DNA from: Notolepis coatsorum
Taxonomy: Eukaryota > Chordata > Actinopteri > Aulopiformes > Paralepididae
Length of the DNA: 64,000 nucleotides
Direction: 5' to 3'
Assembly (NCBI GenBank): GCA_963971535.1
Contig: OZ020586.1
Coordinates: 77,900,412-77,964,411, forward strand
Position numbers and translations under genes: made by a program. The notes under the pieces are model-generated. The model had not been told where the DNA came from and ran no database searches. It saw nothing but the letters and a program-made list of their open reading frames with translations. Below are positions 33,237 through 44,300 of this stretch, one piece after another (positions within the stretch are counted from its first letter, which is position 1; each line of letters opens with the position of its first letter).

Positions 33237-34480
33237 TGAATGAATGAAAACTTTATTTAACAGATTGCAGAATGGGTACAATACAGTACGGCTCAATACA
33301 TACAATTGTTAAGGGGATGCAGACCTGAGAAAGACGTTTGTCTTGTTTCCATCAGGGTCCCCCATTTTCAATTCATATAGACATTTATGACATACACAAC
33401 ATACATGACATTTATGGCATAGGGACATATAGGTATTTAGTACTGATACATTTGTGACATAAACGGTATTCAAATATACAGTACTGTTACCCCTAGATCC
33501 TGACAGAGTACATATGATGGGGAGGGGACTGTACATTAGGAGGGGGTGGGTGGGTGGGAGAGAAATATACATACGGCGGGGAGGGAATATATACATGCGG
33601 TGGGGAGGAGACTGTCTATTAGGAGGTGGTGGGGGTTTTGGGCATTTACGGTGGCCAGTTCCGAATTGCAGCCTCCCGTAGGTGCTCTTTAAGAGCGGTT
33701 TTGAATGTGGGCAGGGATTCACATTCCTTTACAGCTTTGGGTAGGGCGTTCCACATTGTTGTGGCATAATTGCGAAACGTGTTTAGTCCCTTGTTTGAGC
33801 CGAATCTGGGTTTAACATGATTTGTTGAGCTTCCTCTGGTGTAGTGGTTGTGGTATTCACTGACCTTTGGGAAGTATTTTGACATGTACATGGGTACCTT
33901 AGTGGTGTAGTGTATCTTGTAGACCAGGCCCATTGCAAGTTGCTGTACTCTGTCCTTCGTCTACTCTAAGCCATCCTAGGTTGTCAAAGTGGGCAGGGGT
34001 GAGGTGGGTTTTAGGAGTACGGTCAAGCAGTAGTCTGACCAGTTTGTTTTGTAATCTTGTTTTTAGCGCCTTTGAGGTGCTTTGGTACCATGAGGTGCAA
34101 GCATAGTCGTATTACCCTTGAATGAGTGCTCCTGCCAGAGTCTGGTATTCTTGTTTACCAGAGAGAAGATCCGGTACAATCTTGTTCGTTGGCTGACTTT
34201 TATTTTATTACATTGGTTGCCATTTTGTCACAGGAAAGATTTGCCTCTAGGATGGAACCCAGGTATGTAATTTCATCTCTCCTTGTGACAATATTGTCAC
34301 CGACTGTAACCGAGAAGCCGTTGGTCTTGCTGAGTTTGTTATTTGATCCGAAGAGAATGGACTCTGTTTTACCCAGGTGTGTAATGATAGTTTGTTATCA
34401 GCGAGCCAGGTGCAGATTCTGCTGAGTTCCGAGCTGAGGGTTTTTTCAACCTGTAACTTGTTCTTGTCAGAGACTAGCCT
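33237..34480 (-). mobile_element. TCAA-tailed LINE, 3' half (minus strand), upstream of the IFI44-like gene
   Basis: Tail GAATGAATGAATGAAAACTT at the left. On the minus strand the ORF2 end MWNALPKAVKECESLPTFK (33,646-33,933) and then RT thumb sequence up to about 34,480. It parallels 43,930-44,600 and has frameshifts. Its broken 5' edge is about 390 bases from the IFI44-like start codon. Confidence 0.85.
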
Positions 34481-34483
34481 GCT

Positions 34484-34870
34484 TCTACTTCCTCCTGATA
34501 GGAGTCTATATCCCAGGCGTTATCCTGGAAGCTCCTCCTACAGAAACAAACCAAAATCACAAAACAAGGTGTGTGCATGGCCAATGTGCATCCTACTTAT
34601 AGGGCATGGGATAGCCCCATGACAACGTTATTCACTGACAGTAGGCAATACACTGTGTAAATATCTCTTGATTTGTTTTTCATTATTATTAATGCAGTTG
34701 TTGTGTGTCCTAAGAATTACCTATCCAAGACTGTACTGTAACAGTAAGAATAATGCAACTCCTTTAATTGTGTGTTCAGACAGAGACTGTGCACTGAATG
34801 AACGAAGTGGCCCATTGAATCCAGAGGACACGCAACCATTAACTAACCCTACTGAAAGCACTCTGCCATC
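34484..34870 (+). other. 5' flank or untranslated region of the IFI44-like gene
   Basis: Two acceptor-like sites precede the start: TTTTTCATTATTATTAATGCAG (ending about 34,696) and TTTAATTGTGTGTTCAG (ending about 34,781). Either could join an upstream non-coding exon. I found no clear GAAANNGAAA-type interferon response element in this stretch; the true promoter may lie farther upstream, beyond the LINE. Confidence 0.4.
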
Positions 34871-35342
34871 ATGGATCCCAAACTAACCAAGGACCAGGAG
34901 AGAGAGCTGGGCACCCAGTTGGGAAACGTCAGCCTCAAGCTGCTGTACAAAGCCAGTGTCCACGGTTTCACAGCAGCTGCCTTCCACCAGCGATGTGATG
35001 CCCAGGGTCCCACTGTGTCTGTGGGCTACAATTCCACTGGCTTTGTTTTTGGAGGCTACACCAGCAAAGCTTTTGACCAAACTGACCAGAAAGTGCAGGA
35101 TGACAAGGCATTTCTTTTCACTTTTAGTGGGAGAAATCTCGTCAAATATCACTGTATCAACCCCGCACATGCAATGAGAATGAATCCCAATAATGGTCCT
35201 TATTTTGGAGAGGAATTTATTCTGCTTTATGGTAACAAACCTGTGGTGTATAGCGTGACAGGGGCACATTTTAATTCCAATGCTGCAGAAATGCTTGGCA
35301 ACAACCTCCAGCTAACTGAATGTGAAGTGTATCAAGTCGGAG
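34871..35342 (+). CDS. IFI44-like exon 1 (TLDc-like domain)
   Basis: Start ATG in CATCATGG. It encodes MDPKLTKDQERELGTQLG onward to CEVYQVG, ending phase 1 at the donor GAG|GTGAGT. This exon holds the whole TLDc-like domain. Confidence 0.93.
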
Positions 35343-38300
35343 GTGAGTTTAGTGTCTGGCTGTATTTCTATTCATACACCTTGTCTTTGCAGGCCAGATA
35401 GGCTATACAGATTTCAGATGTTGGCTATACTATATATTAGGGCTGTCAGTTTATCGCGTTAATTAGATTAATTAATTACACGTTATGTAAACAAATTATC
35501 GCGTTATGAAAATTAACTCAAAATTAATTACAATATATATTTTTTTTTATCTCATTCATTCCATAAGAACGTAGAATACACATTTACAGACATTTTTTAT
35601 ATGATTTTTTATATGGTCCATTTGCATGTTCTTGGTATCTGATTCTAGGAACATCTATGGATCTCAAGGAATGTATTCCCAGTGTCAGAAATACTGTGTC
35701 TGTTAGTAGGCTTGAGTAAATTGTAATGAACCAAATGAGAATATCAATTACATTTTTTTTATCTTTGACTGTGAATAACACTATGCTCAAATTGACCAGA
35801 CCTGAAAAATCTAAGCAAATTAATAGATGGAAGATGATTAAACAGAAGGTTTTGTAGATACAGTACTGAATTCTGCCATCCGGACACATGCAATTTGAAA
35901 TATGATTATAGAATATCAGGCATAAAATGATTATGCGATTAAAATGCGATTAATTAGATTAATTAATTACAAATCCTGTAATTAATTAGATTAATTTTTT
36001 TAATTGCCTGACAGCGCTACTATATATGTTATAAAGCAGTGTTTAGAAGAAAAATACTCTTTATGGCAAACAAAGACAAACTCGCATATTTTAATTAATG
36101 TCTTGGTTATTGAAAGGTCTGTCCCCATTGACACTACATAGTACATCCATAAGAGGGCCATGATCTTTGATGACACATTCATGAATCGACAATTATAAAC
36201 AACATATTTAAGTATGATTAATTTACCATGATTGTGTTTTTGTGTCAAAATAAGCATCCCTTTGTCTAACTTACAATTTGAACGATAACACGCCTGGTTT
36301 TACTTTTGCTAGCATTGGATCACTATGAACTGTTGTGGTGACTTCAACAGAACTGCAGTTACCATTAGCATCCTTTGAGATCCAACAACTTGCACAGACG
36401 AACATTAACTTAATAATGCTGATATAAGTCTTTTTTTGTGGGGACATTTCTTTAGCAGCCTACTCTTTGGCCAGGGTTTGGGGAAGGGGAGGGCAGTATG
36501 ATTATTACTTTAAAATGACCTTGTTGAAATGGTTGATTATTCATGAACTTTAACCCAACAGAAAGCATGGGAACGCCATGGAGAACCATTCTCTGGGAAC
36601 CTGAGTAAGCTTTTTAAACTATAGATCAAAATTAAATAAATATGTGTTGTGATGCTATGTAGAAATGATACTGCAGCATTTAATCTAGTAATCAGTACAT
36701 TTATAGAGGCTTTGCAGTAAAGTTATATTTCTTTCAAAATTACTGCTTGTAATGATTGATAACCACTTTTGAAAGAACATGCCTAACTTGGTAGAGGAGG
36801 TAAAACATTGAAAAAGCAGCCTCGTTGGTATTGCTTTTTTGGTATTACAATTTGTGTTTATGTATTTTTATGTATTTCTCATATATCAACACATAGAAAC
36901 CATTGTCTCCCCCAACATCACACTCCTATGCAGAAAGTTGGACATACAGGTCGTAGAGGCAGCTTGAACACTACAACAGAGAATAAACAGGGGCTCATAC
37001 AGAACCAAGCATTTCACCGTAAAGGATGTGTATTTTATTGTGACACTGACAATTAATAAACAAACTTGGACCAATTCAGAATGTTTATGTCTTGAGGTTT
37101 GAAACGGTCTATATTCTACATGCTGTAATGTGCTCAACTGGTTGGTTGTTTCCTCTCGCTCCCTCAGGACAAAGAAGGAGCTGATGAAGAGCATTGAGCT
37201 CTATAAGTCTGCCATCGCCTCCGTGTCCCAGGTCCGGGTTCTGCTCATTGGACCTGTGGGGGTGGGGAAGTCCAGCTTCTTCAACTCCATCAAATCCATA
37301 TTCAGTGGCCATGTTACCAGCCAGGCCATAGCTGGCAGCTCTGGCACCAGTCTCACCACTATGGTATGTTGGTTCTGCTCACTAACTTCTTTCTATAAAA
37401 AAAAAACATTTAGCTACTTTTCTTCTGCTCATTCATCAACTTGTACAACTTGGACATTATTGTATGGGGCCCTGACTTCAAAGTCACAAGCAACAAAGCA
37501 TAACTATAACATTCAGAAGTCATTCTTCAGAAGGGAACTGCAATAATTATAAAAAAAATTCCGTGCCTTAGCTCTGCCTATTCCTCAACTATTCTATGAA
37601 TGAAGAAAGATTTCAGCAAGTCTCTTAATTCCATCAATATTGTGCTCTCAGGACAGTATTAGGAGTGTGATTGTCACCCAAGGCTAATAAATGTAGGCTA
37701 AGTCACCAGTTAGCCATCCAATGGGAGATGGGGGTATGGTGCATGCTCAGATTGCACTGGTTGAGTGAACAGGATCAAATTGGTAAACTGCGGCCAAATT
37801 CTGTCATACTCCAATGTTTGATGGAATATGACGAGTGACATCTCTTCGATTTACCCTCCTTGTCAACAACCAGGAAATATTGTCACATTGAAGTTGATAA
37901 ATCAGCCATTTTAGTTTAATATGTCATGTATGTCAAGTCTTTCGTTTTGGGAGAGAGCTAGGAGGGGGCGCTTTATTTATACAACAAAGGGGTGATAGCA
38001 TGCGGGTTAAGCGATCATTATATGATATTCTGTACCCGCAAAAAGCTAAAACAAAAGGCCGGCTGTCACAAAACAGTCACATCTAGGGACCTCAGAACCT
38101 ACTCTAGCGAGGCCTTTAACCAAGAAGTGGAGAGCCTGGACTGGTCAGATGAGCTCAGTGGTACACTAGTTGAAGAAACATGGCTAGGATTCAAAACCAA
38201 ATTCACAACAATACTTAACAACATGGCCCCCCTAAGAAGAACCACCAGGGTTTGCTGAGCCATGGATGCACTCTGAAATACTGACCGCTATGAAATCCAG

Positions 38301-41300
38301 AGACAAAAAATGCTCTGAACTTCATAAAAGTCAGTCAAAGCTTGCCAAAAGCACAAACGGAGATCTCTAAGCCCACATGGTAGAACTCAAAATACAAAGA
38401 AACGGACTAAGAAACGATGTAAACACCAAAATAAATGTCATCAATGACAAAACTGAGGAAAATAAAAACAAACCCTGTGAACATTGTAAATTACTCAACA
38501 ACTAACTAGGCTGCAGCAAAAAAATAAACCAGATTTACAAACATAAACATAAAGACAGAAAACATCCTCATCACAGACAAGCTGGATGTGGCCAAATACT
38601 TAAACATTTTCTTCACAAACATAGCCACAACACTGGTTAATAAACTACCCTCCCACTCAGGGCATTTTGGGGTAGAACACATCATAGCCTACTACAAAAA
38701 CCTAGGGGTCCGCAAAGACGACTTCAAACTTGAAATGGTAACAACAGTTGAGGTACTCAGAAAACTGAGCGCCCTCCAACCTAACAAGGCCACTGGCCAT
38801 GACAATATCCCATCCAAATTCCTCAGAGATTCAGCAGTCGCACTCACCCCAGTCATCACACACATAATAAACCTCTCCATAAAACAGGGACACGTCCCCG
38901 AAGACTTCAAAATTGCGAGAGTGACCCCCCTGCACAAAAAAGGCACCAAATTAGACCCAGGCAACTACCGCCCTGTTTCTATTCTTACCTCCATCTTGAA
39001 AGTCATGGGAACAAATTTTCTACGAACAGGTCGAAAAGTACCTTGCGGAAAAAAATCTAATCTACTACGGTAATTCCAATCTGGCTTCAGAACATCCCAC
39101 TCCACTGACACATGCCTTCTCTATTTGAACGACCACATCAAAGAAGAGGTGGACGCGGGCAAATACTGTGGCATGGTCATGCTGGACCTACAAAAGGCAT
39201 TCAACACTGTCAATCACTCCATTTTGATTGACAAGCTAAAAGCAATAGGTTTTGATAGTTTATCAGTGAGCTGGATGCAATCCTACCTGGAGGGGACTGG
39301 GGAGAGAACAGATGGTCGAGGTAACCGGTACACTACCCCCGCCCCCTCCTAGTGAGCTGTGGTGTTGGGCTGAGCTCGAACATTCGGACCTTCGTTCATT
39401 ACGTTGGCATTCGAATTCTAAATCAACATTCGAATTATTTTCTTTTTATATAATTTTTTTTTTTTTTTAAACTTTGGCCATTCCGCTGGCTCTTTTTTGC
39501 GTTTATCGCATTTTCTCTGGTCAAGAATGACCGACAGAAACAGGTTTGAATGGGTACAGATGGGGGGAAGACACTTTGAGAAAGATACGGCTGCAGTCCG
39601 GGAATCGAACTCGCTAACCCCAGATCCGTGACGAGCACGGTTGTCCCCGGCGCCGAAATAGCGCTCGAGGTACGCGGTGAGCTACTGGAGCTCCCCTTTA
39701 TATACATTTTTTATGTGTCTATTCATTCTGTTTAAACCAATGGGGCTTTTCTTCACAGTTGCAGATAAAGATTAGGCTACACTAATATTATAGTATTAAA
39801 AACCGATTAGTTATATTCATTAACTCATTCAGCGCCGGGGATTAGCCATGGCCCTGTGGTCGCATTGCCACGCTTTAAAATATAGGACTGAGTCACCTTG
39901 TTTGTAGAGCTATAACTATAACTATATTCTATATTATAGCTATGGATACAATACTATGGCCCATTTGACATCACCTATCTATCGTTCAATATGTGAGAAA
40001 GAATGAATTTTTCCATCCATACATTCCCGTGTTATACCGTGGTGAATATAAGTATGGTTTTAGAGCGGTCTAGGGTAATTCATGAAATCCTGAGTTAAAG
40101 CCCTATACGTCGATTCCACTATAGACGTTGCCATTTCTTGCCTGTATACGCTATTATCCCGAAATCAAATCTACATCATAGCTATTATGTAATGTTCCAT
40201 CATAAATGCATGAAAGGGGGGGTGGGTTTTTCTGATTATTTGATTGTCAGTAACGGCATTCGCATTGAACACTAAAAACGGTTATCAGCCCGATAGGTAT
40301 GAAAGCATTGCAGGATCAAGCAAAAATGTACGTCAAATCGTCCTTACCTGTGACAGGGAGTATTCCAAAAATAATATTCCAATTGTTTGATCGCCATCTG
40401 GTATATCCAATGTCCATTTGGTCGACGGCATAATCTACCACAACATATGGATCGGAGATATTTGACGCGCTTCGATGGAACCGGCAGAACGGCTGCCCTT
40501 GCCCGACAAGGAAACATGAAACCAGAGACCTGTGGCCATCTCACAGAGAAAGATACAAGGGTATGAAGGGTGCTCGATACCGCCGTCTAGCGTGATGCGG
40601 CCGGTATTGTACTTTTACATTCTCATGATGATTCCCCATGTTAACCCCGATCTGTGTGCCTGTAATGAATATAAATATTGAATAAAATAAATAACGATCA
40701 AATAACGTATATATACGTGGTTGGCGTTCAACGGTTGTCGGACAAACACGTATATAATCATTGTTGGCGGCCATTGAGTTAAAGGGGACATGCATTGCTA
40801 TTCCTTGCACTATTTGGGCAACTTTACACAATTCCTGTGAGTCTATGGAAGACATCTGTACGTTTTTTTTCTCCAAAAAAGTAATTGTTTTATATTTCTA
40901 ATCAAGTACTCAAAAGCATCATTTTTCAGCCTCAGGATTTCAGGCTGTTATTGGATGGACTCCGCCCATAAGTGATTTGAGTGACAGTCACCCACACAGC
41001 ATCATACATGAGAGTGAGAGAGAGAGACCCCCCCGACACACAACGCAGTCAAGTTAGCGTGTAAATGCTCCGACAAGGGAGAGAGAGAGGAGAGATGCGT
41101 CCCCGACACACACGCAGTCAAGTTTGCGTGTAAATGCTCCGACGAGGGAGAGATGCGTCCCCGACATACACGCAGTCAAGTTTGCGTGTAAATCATGCAT
41201 TAAAGCGTTCCGTCTATTTGATTTGGAGTCTGACGGAATTGGCTACCTGGTATAATATGATTTGTAGATGCGTAGGGCATTTTGACCATTCTAACCAATC

Positions 41301-44300
41301 AAACGTGAGCTTGACGCACACACGCTGCTCACAGTGCCCTCCCCCTCACAGACCCGTCTTGTCACAGACCCGTATCATTTGCACCGAAGATGGCAAGCGT
41401 GCAGGTCCTCTTTTAACACCACTGAAGCATTAAACAATGGCCCAGTAAACTATTCACTTTAGTTTACTACACGAGGCGTTTTCTAACGTTATCTAGCTGG
41501 CTAGCTGATAGCTCATAACATAATTGAAATTCGTTTTTGAAGCTGTGGCTAACGTTAGCCAGCTACCGATCTTCGGGTGGCTAACGTTAGCTACCTAGCA
41601 ACTGTAGCTTGCTAATACGGGCTGTCCTGGCTGGCTAACTTTTATTTCGCAATGGAGTTAACCTCGTTCCCAAATGGAGTGGAGCTAGCTAACTGTACAA
41701 ATCGATGTGATTGGCTGAGACTGTATTTTGTACGGTTGGCTGCCTGGCTGTTGTGGATTTGGGTAGCCAGCTAGCAGCTAACATCAACTCAATGTCAACA
41801 CTATGTTGACACTCTGAGCGAGTTTGCAGACAGCAATGTAACAAACAATATGGTCCGTGCGGAACCATTATCCCCAACACATAGTTATTAGCTAACATCA
41901 GCATAATAACGTTAATGGAAGGAGTAAGCCGGCCACTAAAAAGAAAACACACGCAGTGTTCTCAGACGAAAAGGATGAGCGGCACCACTCAAAAAAAGAA
42001 AGTTTCGAGAGGAATGGAAGTTTGAAGATAGCAGTGTTTCAAGAGATTGGCTAGGCTACAGTATGATGCGGGGGCTGTAGACTGGTGAGTTGTTAACTTG
42101 TTCCGTGTTCCGCAACTATGTCAAAAAGAAAAACAGAAACAACACATTTGTCATTGTCGTGTTACTTCACAGTACAAATATGTGAGTCCTCTGCTGTGGT
42201 TGTGAGTATCCTTTATTAGCTTAACTCCGTAGCAACATCACATAGGTGTATCTGTAGACGGTCTCCTCCCCACTGTATGTATCTTTTTTCTCCCACCCAC
42301 CCTAATGTACAGTCTCCTCCCCATCATAATGTATATAATCTCTGTTAGGATCTATGGGTAACAGTACTGTATATTTGCATATCGTATATGTCACAAATGT
42401 AACATTACTATATACCTGTACGTACGTCATGTATGTCCCTATGCCATAAATGTTGTGTATGTCATAAATGTCACTATGAATTGAAAATGGGGGACCCTGA
42501 TGTAAACAAGACAAACGTCTTTCTCTGGTCTGCATCCCCTTAACAATTGTGTGTATTGAGCCGTACTGTATTGTACCCATTCTGCAATCTGTTAAATATT
42601 GATTGATTGTTATAACAGATTGCAGAATGGGTACAATACAGTACAGCTCAATACACACAATTGTTAAGGGGTTGCAGACCAGAGAAAGACTTTCCTCTTG
42701 TTTACATCAGGGTCCCCCATTTTCAATTCATCATAACATATATGACATACATGACATACAGATAGATAATACTGCTACATCTATACATTTATGACACCAG
42801 ATTTACAAATACAGTATTGTTTGTGATACAATAGTCTAAAAAAGAGAGTATATACATTTGACGAAGAAACTGTACATTGGAGGAGGTTGGGTAGGTTAGG
42901 TGGAGGGGGGGGGGGACTGTACATTGGAGGTGGTTGGGGGGGGGAAGGGTTGGGTAGGCGGGGTGGGGGGGCAACTGTACATTGGATTATCGACGAAACC
43001 GAAACAAGTAGGCTCCCTTAAAACGCCAACGCTATTAAAAATAAATACAGTGGATGTTAAAATAAGAATATGACTTGGCCTGAAAAAAAGTTCAGTCAGG
43101 AGATTTTTTTTGCTTTAATCCCTGGTGTAAATTCTCCAACGAGGGAGAGGGAGAGAGGAGAGATGCGTCCCCGACACACACACAGTCAAGTTTGTGTGTA
43201 AATGCTCCGACGAGAGAGAGAGAGGAGAGATGCGTCCCGACACACACGCAGTCAAGTTTGTGTGTAAATGCTCCAACAAGGGAGAGAGATGGAGCACAAA
43301 CATTTCTGCACGCGGTCCCGCCGGTCCCTCTCTATCTCTTTCTCTCTCTTGCTTGCTCGTTCTCTGCCTCTCTGTCAAAACCCGTTTGAGGAAGTGTCGG
43401 GTTACACTATGCGCTACAACCATAGAGGGGGCGTTACTGCAAATCAGTACCTTATTCACGTCAGCAATACCGTCAAATCAGAACAGCTTAGTTGAGTGAG
43501 GGAAGATCTCGTGAACTCGAGACTAGACTGATGAGTCAATATGATAATTAACGACACAGACCACATTGATATAATCCCCAATTGCTAGGAAACAATGCTA
43601 AACACTGGAAAAGGCCATTTATAATGCATGGGACCATTAAAGAAAGTTGATTTAATAAAAAAAAAAAAAAAAACTCATTTAATCAGATTAATCACTTCAT
43701 TCAAATTGAAGATTTAGTATGGGGATATTTATTAAAAAAAATTGAATATATATATATATTTTTTAAACGAAGGTTCGAACTTCCGTTCGAAAAACCCTGA
43801 CGAAGTTCGAATCCCAAAAACAGGCTTTGGGGACAGCCTTACTGTGGTGTTCCACAAGGAAGCATACTAGGACCATTACTGTTCCTAATTTATGCAAATG
43901 ACATGTCATCAGCTTGTGACTGCAACTTGTTCCTGTTCGCGGATGACTCAGCCATGCTGGTCTCTGACAAGAACAAGTTGCAGGTTGAAAAGGTCCTCAG
44001 CTCTGAACTCGGCAGAATCTGCACCTGGCTCGCAGATAACAAACTATCATTACTATCATGGGTAAAACGGAGTCCATTCTCTTTGGATCAAATAACAAAC
44101 TCAGCAAGACAAACAGCAAGACAAATTACAAACCTGGGGTCCATCCTAGAGGCTAATCTTTCCTGTGACAAAATGGCAAACGATGTAATGAAAAAAGTCA
44201 ACCAACAAACAAGATTCTTGTACCGGATCTCCTCTCTGGTAAACAAGAATACCCTGAAGACTCTAGCAGGAGCACTCATTCAAGGGTACCACGACTATGC

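Larger units (their letters stand above)
39365..43861. mobile_element. 4.5-kb composite hAT-type insertion inside the LINE
   Basis: CTGTGGTG stands on both sides (39,357-39,364 and 43,862-43,869). The LINE RT motif breaks off on the left and resumes on the right at exactly this point. Ends resemble each other (TTGGGCTG and, inverted, TAAGGCTG), and both subterminal regions are rich in TTCGAA. A fragment of the same family is at 59,274-59,340. Inside lie a tRNA-derived SINE, 62-bp tandem repeats at two places, GCTAACGTTAGCT-rich sequence and two facing LINE tails. No transposase frame is seen. Confidence 0.75.

Noticed and set aside
34484..34870. Interferon-stimulated response element upstream of the IFI44-like gene
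   Set aside because: ACAGAAACAAACC at about 34,540 is only a partial likeness; no proper GAAANNGAAA pair was seen.
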